From Bimuria novae-zelandiae CBS 107.79 (lineage: Eukaryota > Ascomycota > Dothideomycetes > Pleosporales > Didymosphaeriaceae): DNA of 64,000 bases. The position numbers were made by a program, and so were the translations under genes. This document shows, in pieces, positions 36,183 through 47,625 of this stretch. The notes beneath the pieces are model-generated. The model was not told the DNA's origin and searched no databases. It saw only the letters and a program-made list of their open reading frames with translations. Location of the stretch: assembly GCA_010015655.1 (NCBI GenBank), contig ML976729.1, forward strand, positions 232,359 to 296,358, written 5' to 3'. Each line of letters starts with the position of its first letter. The stretch's first letter is position 1.

Positions 36183-38318
36183 CCGTGTTTTATCAGATGA
36201 CGCACAGCCATCACTTGGCGCACGCTCACCGCCAAATTTTCGACTTCTTCACCCTCTCATAACTACACCAATATGGACCCAATTGAGGCTGCGTTAGAGT
36301 CGCTAAAATCGCTAAATCCTGGAGAAACACCTAATTACACTACAGTTACAAAAAAGTATAGTTATAATTAAACAACGCTATTAAAGCGCCACCACAGGGT
36401 TTAAGGCACCTATACTTAGCAAATTAATAATATACACCTCCTTAACACCACGCAAAAGAAAGCTCTTATAACTTATATTAATAACCTTTACTAACAAGGT
36501 CTACCGCCTATAAGATAAATAATATAGAATTTCGCCTTAGAAATAGCTAGAAGAACTACTAGAAAATGCTAGGTTAACCGCTTTATCGCTCGATATCGTA
36601 TTAACCTTATATTATATTAGAGCTCCAGTATGGACGCGTCACGGCATAAAGCTAATTTAGCATTTAAATATAGCCTCTACTTTAAGCTTTTAGCGCAGAA
36701 GATCGAACAGTATAACGTAGAACTGCAACATATATATAATATAGATAAAAAAGGCTTCTTAATTAGGGTACTATTAAAGATAAAGCGCATCTTCTCCCGC
36801 CGAAGATATAAGAATAGCAAAGTAAAGCAAGTTATATAAGATAGCAATAAAGAGTAAATAATAATAATTACATATATTTGCGCTAACGGTAGTACTCTTA
36901 CGCTAACCTTAATTTACTAGGCTATTTCTAGTAATATACAGGACTTATAGCTTTAAGATTTCGACCTATAAGAGCATAACTATTTCTTTACTTCCTTAGC
37001 TAGTAAATAGACAAACAACAAGATTAGCATATAATAGCTAAAACAAGTATTTAATCGCAAGACAAAGGCAAAGGCGCGTCGCTCCTAGTGTCTCCTTATC
37101 CTTAATAGCTATGGCTCCTATATAACGATAGAATTTATTAAGTATTATAATAAGAATTAAATTCTCCTGGCTATCTTTCCTCCTCACGCTACCTATACTC
37201 TCTAGCCACTTAACGTTTACCTCTTTAAGCCTCTCTCTAGCGCATACTCCACCAAGCTCTCGGACTTTATATATAGCTATTAAGGCCTTACCTCTATTAC
37301 AAAGCGCGACTTCTTCTGTATATTTTATCGCGCCTAAAATATAGCGTTTAAATATAAGACAATTATTAAGTCCTTTAAGATTACTAGCCTCTCACTATTA
37401 AACGCAGAGGTAGTGTTACAAAAGTTTTAAAAGGCGAAAGCAGAGAGGCTATTATCCTTTAAAAGTAGCTTATTAGTACTTAGCGCTTTAAATTAGAGAA
37501 AAATAGAGCGCTTGCTACGCAAGATTATTAAAAATACCTATTCTAAATACTTATAGTAGCTCTCTTAGATAATCTATTATATAGCCATGCAGAAGCAGCT
37601 TCTCTAGCACGAAAATAACTGCCTTAAAGAAGCTCTTATTAATAAGAGAAAGTGGCGATAGCGTAGCAAGCCTTTGCTACTTAAAGCACCGCTAGAGTAT
37701 AATAGAGGCGCTGTTCTCTGGTCGCCCGCCAAAGTCTAAGACGCCCGAGATAGGCAGGCGCAGAAGGATGCCGACGAGCAGTTACAACAACAATAGAAGG
37801 AGGAGAAACTTGCTCTACGAAAGTAGTAGAAAGAACAGAAACAAGCCATGCTTAAGGAGAGGAAGCGTATGAGGCTTGCCGCTAAAGAAATCCGCCTCTA
37901 GGAGTAGCGTAGCAAGGCTACTGCGCGTAAAGAAGCACGTATTGCACGCGAGGCCAAAAAATAACTCTAAAAAGATATATAATTATCCTAAAGGGGTACG
38001 AGACGTTAGCTAATTACTTTTACTACTCTATCTTGTCTATATAAAGCGCCTAACATTACTAAGGTCAATTTCTCTTCCATTATTAATAAGGAGCCTACAC
38101 CCGGCCCTAGCACGCGCACAAGAAATATACGCCTCCTACAAAGGTTTCGCATGTAAATTATTATAAGTAATCAATTGTTCAAGCTCTATAGACCTCTCCA
38201 CTAGAAAATCTCGCGATAATAGCTCTTATATAGAGCTCTACAGCCTCAAAAGCAGTGGGTGTGGGCATCCGGAAATCGTGCGCCAAGTGATGCCCGTGCG
38301 TCATCTGATAAAACACGG
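36183..38318 (+). mobile_element. Fot1/pogo-like DNA transposon, decayed (copy D)
   Basis: A 2136-bp element flanked by TA (36181-36182 and 38319-38320). The left terminus CCGTGTTTTATCAGATGACG is repeated in inverse at the right. The + strand carries the longest surviving transposase frame of the window, 36630-36839, including QKIEQYNVELQHIYNIDKKG, FLIRV and KRIFSRRRY. Beyond its stop it continues as LILNSYGSYITIEFIKYY and IFPPHATYTL.PLNVYLFKPL, the second and third parts of a pogo DDE catalytic domain with Asp read as Asn. Several Gln codons read TAA or TAG. The copy is dead but less eroded than copies A-C. Confidence 0.9.
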
Positions 38319-38546
38319 TACCAGTAATCATCAGTCGCGGACGCCACGCCATCATGCCACCACCCCGCCTTTCACACCTCCGCCTCAGCCGCTAAGCTAA
38401 CAACAGCAGCACGCGTGGACGCCCAGGACATTCCCAACCGCTCTTCTTTGCCTCGACCGATCAAGCAGTCTTCATTCTCTGCACTGGAACCTCCCCAAGC
38501 ACTTCCCGTGCGGCTTGTTCCTCTCTGACGAAAAGCACCAGCCGGA

Positions 38547-39980
38547 ATGTCGTCATCATATTTCGACGCGCAGCCCGCGAAGGCACTCCCTCATTCGGCG
38601 CTGCTAAATATACCAGAAGGCAGCGACTTTGGACGAACAGGTCTGCTCAGTCCGCAAGTCTCGCGCATTCTCGACGATCTGGAGCTCAACGAGAAATCCA
38701 GCAGTGACGACGACAACGCTAGCCTATCTGGGGAAGACAGCGGCTCTGACAGAGACACAAGTCGTGGTCGCAAGTCTAGACGCAATATACCAGAGCAGGA
38801 CAACGCCATCCGGAAGGCGGAGCCATCCCCACTGGTTCCACGGGACAAGCGAGTGCAGATTCATAACCAGTCGTCGTCGCACCGGCCAGGATTGAATAGT
38901 CAGAAGAACCCCCATCTTGCCCGCTTCCACTCACTGCGATCCATGCTATTCTCAAGCCATATCGAGGAACATATGCAGAAGCAACATGAGTCCGAGGCTG
39001 AGGCGCAATGGAAGACGGAGCATGATTTGCGGAAAGGACTGAACAGGCCCAAAACACCACCAGAGAAGCAAAAGTCGTCCAAAGAAGGTCTGGCGCAGAT
39101 GATGAAGGCCGGACTGAAAAGGATGGCGAGCAAGCAATCACCGCCGCCAATGGCTAAAATTCCCGAAGATAATGTATCGACGGCTAGCGATGAAGAAGAA
39201 GAGGCGGTCTATCATAGTGACGATGAGAACATCAACCACTCTGACATTGAGGACCTTGTGCGTTGGGTGAGCAAGAGAGATCCACCAAGCGATGGCGAGG
39301 CGCGCGGCCCGAAAGAGGACGAAGCAGACCAGCTCTCCAAGGCCGACAGCGGTCATGAGAGCTTAGGCCTTTCGGACGTGGAGGAACTGGTTCGATGGGT
39401 GTCGCGCAAAGACGTGCCAGAGTCACAAGAGCTGGAAAACCACTTGAAGGTTCTGGCAGGAAACGAGCACCATGGTTATAGCGATGTGTCTACACAGTCG
39501 GACTCGGAAGCAGAGACAGGCCAGCACCATCACCGAGCATTCATAGATGAAGACGACATCAGCGAGCTTGTGAGATGGGTCTCTCACAAAGATGGCCCAA
39601 AAGCAGGACCCATTCGTAACAAGAAAGATGGAAGCGGTGCCGGCACCCCGTCAGGCTCAGACGCACACGATCCCCACACCGACGACCTCGTCCGCTGGGT
39701 CACCAAAACCGACGATACGAGCGGCGAGTCCATAAACCTGTCGCAGGAAAGTCTCCCCATTACCGCAGACGGCAAAAATGAGCCCAACGCGGCACCCAAA
39801 CCCGGTAGCGGTCTAAAGCAGGAAGTATCGCATTCCGTGCCGGCGAGCAAGCCGGAAGCTATGGAGAGCGATGTCGCGCTCACGCATGACGATGTGGATG
39901 AGTTGGTGAACTGGGTGACGAAGAAGAAGGCGGATACGCAGGAGGAAGACCGAGGTCCTGCGCCGCAGAGGCTCACTTAG
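38547..39980 (+). CDS. Acidic protein with five spaced [DE]LVRWV repeats
   Basis: Intronless, 477 residues, not recognised as a named family. The N-terminal third is Ser/Asp-rich. A conserved-looking basic segment sits at about 122-196 (NPHLARFHSLRSMLFSSHIE onward). From residue 232 a short motif returns five times: SDIEDLVRWVSKRDPP (232-247), SDVEELVRWVSRKDVP (276-291), DDISELVRWVSHKDGP (336-351), HTDDLVRWVTKTDD (377-390) and DDVDELVNWVTKKKAD (448-463). The spacers are acidic, Ser/Gly/Pro-rich and probably disordered. The amphipathic pattern, acid-acid-Leu-Val-Arg-Trp-Val, suggests a repeated docking helix for one partner, which is inference. The ATG at 38547 is the first in frame after a GC-balanced upstream region. 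Its neighbours are a transposon and the siderophore cluster, with no evident link to either. Confidence 0.75.
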   Translation: MSSSYFDAQPAKALPHSALLNIPEGSDFGRTGLLSPQVSRILDDLELNEKSSSDDDNASLSGEDSGSDRDTSRGRKSRRNIPEQDNAIRKAEPSPLVPRDKRVQIHNQSSSHRPGLNSQKNPHLARFHSLRSMLFSSHIEEHMQKQHESEAEAQWKTEHDLRKGLNRPKTPPEKQKSSKEGLAQMMKAGLKRMASKQSPPPMAKIPEDNVSTASDEEEEAVYHSDDENINHSDIEDLVRWVSKRDPPSDGEARGPKEDEADQLSKADSGHESLGLSDVEELVRWVSRKDVPESQELENHLKVLAGNEHHGYSDVSTQSDSEAETGQHHHRAFIDEDDISELVRWVSHKDGPKAGPIRNKKDGSGAGTPSGSDAHDPHTDDLVRWVTKTDDTSGESINLSQESLPITADGKNEPNAAPKPGSGLKQEVSHSVPASKPEAMESDVALTHDDVDELVNWVTKKKADTQEEDRGPAPQRLT

Positions 39981-40730
39981 CAACCACTTCTCGTACTGCA
40001 TGGGACATTGGGACACTGCACCTCTTAATATGATATCCAAGTGGGGCATCAGGGCACTGTATTTCTCATCTAGCATTTCCGCGTGTTTTGGTTGGGCTGG
40101 CATAGGCATGGTTTATCAAAGGTGATGGGGTCTTGTATGATACCCGTGCATGGATAGACTGCTCTGTTTCAATCTGGAAGCTTAATTAACTTTCGACTTA
40201 GACTTTTATGGTTATTAGTTTTTGTGCCGCGAAATAGTCAAGCACTCGGACGAATACCAACCCGCTGCGTCATGATGTTTCTCTGCGTCCCTAGTATGTG
40301 CGCGACAAGATGTCCAGTCATCTCAGCTTTCATTGTCATTGAGAGACTGGAGGTGACTGATGGTCTTCTATTCAACCATGCGACGCTGCCGGCGTACCGA
40401 TGTCGCACCCACGTGGTGTTGACAACGGATACTTCGCACACTCCTACCGCCTTGAAGAAAACAGCCCGCCTCGAAGGATTATCAAAGACTTCCACGATTC
40501 GAGCGCTTATTCACCTGGAAGCATACTGTGACTAGATCAGCACATTGGCGTGTTGACGGCGCTATAAAATACCGAGCTGTCCGTTCAGCAGAGTGCGGCA
40601 CCCGTCTCGAGACTATTATCTCAAAGAAACAGCGTCAAAATTAAGACGACGAAACTCTTCACCGCGGTAGCAAGCAAGACGCAATCTAACAACGCACAAA
40701 AAAACTACTTTCCACGCTCATCTTCCCAAC
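39981..40730. other. Intergenic region, convergent gene ends
   Basis: Lies between the 3' ends of the repeat-motif gene and the NRPS gene. No gene supported. An open frame of about 100 codons at 40224-40535 shows no motif. Confidence 0.3.
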
Positions 40731-43700
40731 TCACACCTCTCCAAACACCGTCCCCTCCCCATCCCCCACTAACATCCCCAGCACCTCTCCAATTTCCCCT
40801 AACACCTCTTCCCCAACACCCTTCCATGCCTCAAATGTCACAATCTCCACGCCCAACCTCTTTCCCCCATCCAGCACAAACGCCTGAATCTTCCACTCCC
40901 TCAACGGCTCCTGGTGCGGATACACCGTCTCAAACACCCCCTTCAGCTCTTCCTCCCCACCATCGCTCTTCACAAAGCACATGTCCTGCACCCACTCCCT
41001 CGGCGCCTGATGCACGACCGAGTCAAACCACCCCGCCTCTTTAGGATCCCAATCAGTACAAAGTTCTGCAATCTCTTCCAGTCCCATACCCTCATGCGCA
41101 GAGCTCTGCACGTGCTGGTCCTGCACCTCCTTCAAAAGACTCGCGTATGTTGTAGACGCTGAGAACCTCGCACGGAAAGGAATGTACTGCCAACTCGGAC
41201 CAACGACTTTATCCGCGTCCTCAACACCCAGATTACGACCTGTAACCACTTCACCGAAAACTACATCCCGCGTACGCAGACGGCGCGCTAGCACAACGGC
41301 CCACGCGGCAGTGGGCAAAGACCCGATTGTAATCCCCTTGGGACGGGTGGATATGTCGTATTCTGTATACACGGAGGTAGACGCCGCCGTCGTGAGGGGG
41401 ATATCTGGACGGAAGACGGAGAGGCGCGAGGACGCGAGCAGGTCGCGCCAGTAGGGTATGCTGGATGGGATGCTGTGCTGAACGACGTGGTTCACGTGGT
41501 GGGTGAAAGGGGCGGAGTTCGGGACGGGGGTGTCCGAGTAGAGGGCTGAGAGTTGGGCGAAGAGGAGGGGGAGGCACATTTCGTCGTATTGGGCGTGGGA
41601 GATGCGGAAGGCGAGGGTAGGTTTGCCGTTGGGAGAGAGGAAGAGGGAGAAGGAGACGAAAGAGGAACCGTAGGGCTTGGGGGCTTCTGTGTCGGCGGTG
41701 GTCCAGTCGCGGATGAAGGAGCCGGTTTCCGTGGATTCTGGAATCGTGAGCTCTTGGAAGGGAGCTTGGAGGGTGTCGAGGACGACGCCGAGACAACGTC
41801 CTTCGAGCTCGACGAAGACAGTGCGCAGGACTTCGTTGCGAGCAATTAGCTCCTGGCAGCTTTGTGCGAGCTTTGCCTTGTTCACACATCCATCGAACCT
41901 GATCAGCTCGTACCGTAGCGAGTAGCGCGGAAGTTGCACAGTGCCATCGACTGCAACTTTTTGGAGCAGTCGTGTAGGGTAGACGTCCACAATCTTCCAG
42001 TCCGGATTCTCCAGCAGAGGCTGAACACGGTGTGGTCCGTACGCTTCCACGTCCTTTCCTAGTGCAGCTAGCGACGCATACACAACCGCGGACTTCTGGG
42101 CAGTCAACGGATCAGCAACAGCAGCAAGCTCCCTTAAAGACTTGCTCTCAAAGATATGTGATACCGAGAGACGAAGTCCCTGCGCGCGATATTCCGCCAC
42201 CAGCCGCATCGCAGAAATGGAGTCGCCTCCCAGCTCGAAGAAGCTGTTCTCTAAACTGAGCTCTTGCTTTTGCAAGTCGAGAACGCGAGATAGAACATCG
42301 ACAAGCTTCTCCTCTTGCTCATTTGCAGCACTCGCCGCAAGTTCGGCCACCGATTGACTCTGGAAGATTTGCGCAACGCTGAGTTTCAATCCGTGGGCGC
42401 GTGCCTCTGAGACGAGCTTCATGGCGCTGATGGAATCACCGCCTAGCTCGAAGAAACTGTCACTCGGCCTGATGTCTGTTTCCGGGACGCCTAAAATGCG
42501 GGATAACAGCGCTCGCAGCTTCATCCCGTTCGGTGTCAAAATGTGCGAAGGCTTCATCGCCTCTGGCTCGATATTGCCATCCGCGCGGGACTGCACGACC
42601 TCACTGAGTACTGAATCCTGAGGCCTGCACTGCACCGCATCCGCCAGCTCGTCAGATTCCAAAGCAGTCACAGAGGCTAAACGCTCATCGGGGCTGTTCA
42701 AAAACGCAGTTACAACGCGATCCAACACCACAAGCACCCTATCCATGACCGGAGAACTAATGCACTTAGAGTCAAAGCTCGCCATGATCAGGAAACCATT
42801 CTCGTTCAGCGTGCACACCAACATAAGCGCATACGTATTAAACTTTAACGCTTCTCTCGCAGCCTCAGTATCATCAGATGGCAAGAAACTGTTGGCAGGT
42901 GCATCTTCGATGGTCTCCACGGACTCAGACGCCTTGTCCCCTTTCGGATGCAGCACGAGTCCAGTGCGTAGGTCACACGCTTCTCTCGCGTCGCGGCTCA
43001 GCCGGCGGATGTTCTGGAGGCCGAAATGCTCGTGGGGCATTTGTTCGACGGTTTGTGTATGCACGGCTTCGAGGTACTTTGAGACTGTCTGCTGCGGAGA
43101 GATTCTTGTGCGGATGGGCACAGTGGTGATCATAGGGCCTTCCATCTCCTCGATGCCGGCTACTGGTGCAGAGCGCCCGGTGAGCGTCTCACCGAAGATG
43201 ATATCGGTATGGCCGAGGTAAAGTGACGAAACCAGTGCCCAAGCGCCGCGGATAATAGTAGCGACGGTGAATTTGCTGATCACGGAAGCTGGTACTGCGA
43301 CGTAGTGCTCCAACAATGAATCGGCGCGTGTAATATAGCCTTTGTGCGGTAATGCGGGAAACTGACTTGGATTTGCGCCGTCAAGCTGCTTACGCCAGTA
43401 TTGTTGTGATAGTGAGGTGTCTAGCTGACCCATATACCCGATGAAATTCTTGAAAGGCATTGGGCTTGGGACTTCCAGACCTTTGAATGCGCGATTGACA
43501 CGGTCGAGGATCAAAGGCATAGACCAGCCGTCGTAGATAGCATGATGCGATGTCAGAACAACATGTGATTTGTCACCTCCACAGCGCTGAACGAGCCCGT
43601 ACCGGAAGAGCGCTGTACCTAGGTCCATATGTTCCGTACGATCAGTTTCCAGGTACTCTGCTAGACTCGCGCCATGCTCCCGCCGCAATTGAGCATCCTT

Positions 43701-46700
43701 GAGGACCACTTGGAATAGTCCGTAGCTGGACACATTGATGATCCGTGTGCGTAGACTGGGCGAGCTTCGCACAACGAGTTCAATTGCCTTGACGAGTCGT
43801 TCAGCAGTCCTCAGTGGAAGCTCGACGACGCGCTGAGCCACATATGCATCGACAAACTTGGCCGAGAGTGCCATCAAGCCTTCTTGTAGTGGAGTACAAG
43901 GATACACATCTTCTATCAAATCAGGTGGTGTGTTGCACAGCCGCGCAGCCTCAGCAGTCGCACTCTCCCTGCTCCAGTTGGTCGGTATGAGTGAAAACGG
44001 TGGCACGTCGGTCGATCGGGTATGGCCGGCGGCTTTCGCTTTGGATGCCATTGCAGATAACGTCGGATTGAGCATGATGTCGGGCACGCTCAAGGAGATT
44101 CCCTCCTCTCTTGCAGCAGCCACCAGCTTCATCGCCCTCAACGAGTCACCACCCATGCTGAAAAAATTGTCGCTGGCGTTGAAGTCTGCATCGCCACCCA
44201 GGATTCTCGCCCATAACTTTTCCAATCGCAGCGCCATCTCACTCTTTGCTTCGGATCTCAACGATGCGGAAGCGCTGAACCTCCTCAGATCTTGCCGAGT
44301 GATCGAAGTGCCAATCTCGCGCAGCCTCTTCCGATCTGTCTTGCAACTGACCAGTAATGGCATCTTCCACAGGGGGATATAAGCGATAGGAACCATGTAA
44401 ATTGGGAGGTCATTCGACAGCTGCCCTGTCATGGTGTTTAGCGCCTTCTGGAACCCGTTTGAGAACGTCGCGAACACGTCACCGTCCAGATGCTGTGCGT
44501 GATCTTCCCGAGGCTCCGCAACAAAAGCGATGAGTGTCGGTTCGCCCGTACCGCCCGGCTTGATGACCTCCGCAGCGACCCGTGTATTTGATGGCAAATG
44601 CTTGAGCATATTGAACTCTATCTCCGCGAGCTCGATGCGCTGTCCACGGAGTTTGACTTGCTGGTCTCCCCGTCCAACGAATATCACTTCACCGTTGCCA
44701 TCGGGATCGTAGCGTACCAAGTCGCCTGTCTTGTACAGTCTTCCTCGTCTTCCGGGTGTGGTCTGACTGCCCTTGGTGAGAAAGCTTGGGTTCTCAATGA
44801 ACACCTCTTTCGTCTTCTCCGGGTTGTTTAGGTACCCATACCCGACGATAGGACCCTCGATGAGAAGCTCACCGACCGCCCCGGGCGGTACGAGCCTGTT
44901 GTGATCGGTCGGGTCGGCAACCCAGACCGAACAGCCTGTTCCTTTGCCCATGCTGATATATGGCTTGGTTCCTACAGCGTTGTTGTACGTTGCCCCGACA
45001 GTGCATTCGGAAGGCCCATAGCAATTCACCACCGTGGTTTTCTCTCGCCAGCTTGCTGCATCACTAGCGGATACGCCTTCACCACCCACAGCAAGAGTTG
45101 CGAGAGACGGGATAATATCCGGGTCCAGAGTTCGAACGACGGAAGGCGTCATTCCTGCCCAATTTACGCGCATTTCCCGCATCGCACCGCTGAGGTCGTT
45201 TATTCGCCGTTCGTCGGATGGAGTGCAAAGAGTGCCACCGCAGGCCAGTGTGCACAGCATTGAGTCGATGGACACATCGAATGCGTAACTAGCAAAGTCC
45301 AATACGCGCGAAGTCTCTCTGTAACCGACCGTGTAGGCACGCGATATTGCGCCGGAGGTAAAGTTCCTGTGAGAAAGCATGCATCCTTTGGGTGTGCCAG
45401 TGCTTCCAGAGGTGAACTGGACATACATCACCGCAGATGGGGACACTGGTGGCGGACTTATCGTCGGGAGCTGCTCCGCATAAGGACGGTAAATCTTCGC
45501 AAATTTTGACTCTGAAATCGGCACTACAGTTACCCCATCGGCAATGCGTGCCGCTAGCTTGGCTTGCGCTTTTGAAGATACCAGCAGTTTCGCTCGTGTT
45601 TGTTGAACGATGGTACTCAGACGTCCATCTGGCTGCGCCGGATCCAGTAGCGCAAAGCAGGCTCCAGCTTTCATCACCGCAAGGACCGCGACCATAGTCC
45701 ATTTCGACTTCTCGAACAGCACGGGTATTACTTGGTCCTCCGAATCGTCAAGGAGTCGCAGATTCTGTGCAAGTTCGGTTGAGTATTGGTCGACTTGATG
45801 ATAAGTCAGGTTACCGTCCCATGCCTCTACAGCTGCCTTGTTTGGCTGCGATCGAGCCCTTTCTGAAATAATTTCGTGCATGCATCTGTGGATAGTTTCT
45901 GGCAGTGGAGTAGTCCAGCTCCAGATGTCGTTGAGCTCGTTGTCGGATGGGTCAAGCAATCGTGCCAACGAATACTGATGATCTTGCAATAGAACATCCA
46001 GGATGTGTGCGAAAGAATGCAGTTGTGATTTTGCTTGCCACTGTGGATTGCTTGGTGCTTTCCAATGTGAACTGATGTGTATACGCGGTGATCGGAGCTC
46101 GATTTCTAGTGTTAACGTCCACTGCTGAGGATTAGTGAACGTAATACTCAAACACGATATCAAGGGCTTGCCTCGTCGCCAGTGCCGTCTCTGAAGGAAA
46201 TGTTTGGCGAGTTGTGTAAGCCAAGTGAGGCATATTCAGCTCGCAAACTCTGTACTACACCCAACAGATCTCCAACCCTTTGAAGATTAGGAACGTGAAT
46301 TCCTCCGGTAGGGAACGAATGGAAGTCTTCTCTGTCGTGATCTGACCAAATAATTTGATCGACAGAGTCTCTGTGGTAGCGATGAAGAAACAGAACCCAG
46401 CTCGCAAAAGTCGCATCAAGTAATATTTCAGATTCCAGCTCTTCTGGCATCAATATTTCGGCTGCGTTCACGTCCCTGACATCCTGGTGCACATTCAGGT
46501 TGTGCTCTGCACCGTTCTCCGCATGGCCCTTTTTTGACGATGTGGCGCCTGTCCCGACCGCTCCCGCGTAGCGCGCCGTCTCGTCGTTTTGCTGTAGATG
46601 CATCTTGTTGCGAATGAGGTAATTGCCTTTGTGACCCTCGAAGGAACCTGCACTAGAATCTCTGGCATCAAGCTGCCGTCCAAAGTCCCAAGCCTTTTCG

Positions 46701-46720
46701 TAGAAAGAACCCAGCATCAT
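40731..46720 (-). CDS. Siderophore non-ribosomal peptide synthetase, SidD/NPS6 type
   Basis: A 1810-codon frame (46163-40731) plus an upstream 186-codon frame starting at ATG 46720, together about 1995 residues, near the size of SidD/NPS6. Residue numbers here are for the long frame. Order: partial condensation-like N-terminus; adenylation domain about 91-620 (FTSGSTGTPKG at 250-260, KTGDLVRYDPDG at 478-489, KLRGQRIELAEIE at 504-516); carrier with Ser674 (GGDSLRAMKL); condensation with SHHAIYDGW at 872-880; carrier with Ser1244; a second carrier with Ser1314; terminal condensation domain with SHAQYDE at 1522-1528. The family joins acylated N5-hydroxyornithines by ester bonds into fusarinines or coprogens. 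The two frames meet at about 46165 in AAGCCC and need one extra base to join, because the sense of the upstream frame (ISFRDGTGDEASP) continues in the other as SITFTNPQQWTLTLEIELRS. This is a frameshift, a sequence error or less likely an unrecognised intron. Three SreA sites lie upstream. Confidence 0.88.
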
Positions 46721-47042
46721 GCCGTCGACCCTTCACGGTCTAAGCTTGCTCCTCCATCCGGATCATAACGAGACTAAAGCTGCTAGCTTTCATTTGCAAG
46801 GTTGCTTCTTCTCTTGTGGGCCTATCTCCGTTGGACGCGACAGCGAACCAAGTGCGCCATTGACGAGCTTATTCGAAGGCAAGTTCATCGTCTGATGCGA
46901 ACCCAGTCATTCTATGATGTTCCGTCATAGATGGACGTAACATGACAGGGATCACTTCATTTCAGCCTCGGCCGGGAGAGTAGACAGATTTCGCATTTGT
47001 TACCTTAGCGCCGCGCCAAGCGACGGGCCTCGCTTTGAGCGG

Positions 47043-47051
47043 ATCAGATAA
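47043..47051 (+). promoter_or_regulatory. SreA-type GATA site
   Basis: Exact ATCAGATAA, matching the ATCWGATAA consensus of the siderophore repressor SreA. It lies 323 bp upstream of the NRPS start. The surrounding 18-mer GAGCGGATCAGATAACTT recurs at 55467-55484. Confidence 0.7.
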
Positions 47052-47196
47052 CTTCAACCCCACTGCACTTATGCCGGACGCACACCCTAAACGGTGGACC
47101 TTCCCGAAGGAGAGAAAGCGTGCGCGATTCGAAACCGTGTGGCGCCCAGGACATGCAGCGTGATGTCGCGGGCAGGGCAAGGCGACAAAAATTTTC

Positions 47197-47216
47197 ATCT
47201 GATAATTTTATCAGAT
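47197..47216. promoter_or_regulatory. Paired inverted SreA-type GATA sites
   Basis: ATCTGATAATTTTATCAGAT holds one exact ATCTGATAA on each strand, separated by two bases, in a near-perfect palindrome 477 bp upstream of the NRPS start. This arrangement would suit binding of a dimer or of the two zinc fingers of SreA, which is inference. Confidence 0.75.
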
Positions 47217-47625
47217 GCGGTTCAATTTCGGAGATCCTTTGTGCAGGCTTGGGGGTCCCGATGTCGGTGCGATCACTCGAGCAGACTGCCACACGCAAAT
47301 TGCTTTTGGTGGACGAGGCGGTCGACTTCCTGACAGCCCAAATTACGAGTGAGCGTTTGCGACCCGCCGCCAGGGTGGGGGAAGATACGCCGTGTCACTA
47401 GCATCAGATGATGGGTGTGCAGTTGCGAACGTTTGCCAATGGTTGTTTGAAAGGGTCCTATATTCGATATAGCCTGCGTGACTAGCGACTAGAATCGGGT
47501 TGCGTGGCAGTTGTATCGTTTATGGGATCCCTTGGGAAATGCGCTTGAAGCAAATTGACATGTGTCGAATAATTACTCTATGATATGCTACGCTAAATTG
47601 AAAATGCAATGCTGCTTAATTTGTA

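Larger units (their letters stand above)
46721..47625 (-). promoter_or_regulatory. NRPS promoter region and ABC gene 3' flank
   Basis: This 905-bp gene-free region lies upstream of the NRPS start. It contains three exact SreA-type sites (47043-47051, 47197-47205, 47208-47216) and a CCAAT at 47436-47440, the core bound by the CBC/HapX iron regulator. No gene is supported. Confidence 0.6.

Noticed and set aside
41250..41890. Long opposite or alternate frames over the NRPS
   Set aside because: Pro/Arg/Ser-rich shadow products of a GC-rich coding region.
46120..46170. Third-frame reading LDIVFEYYVH as the NRPS link
   Set aside because: It hits a stop after ten codons, while the long frame continues the condensation-like sequence directly.
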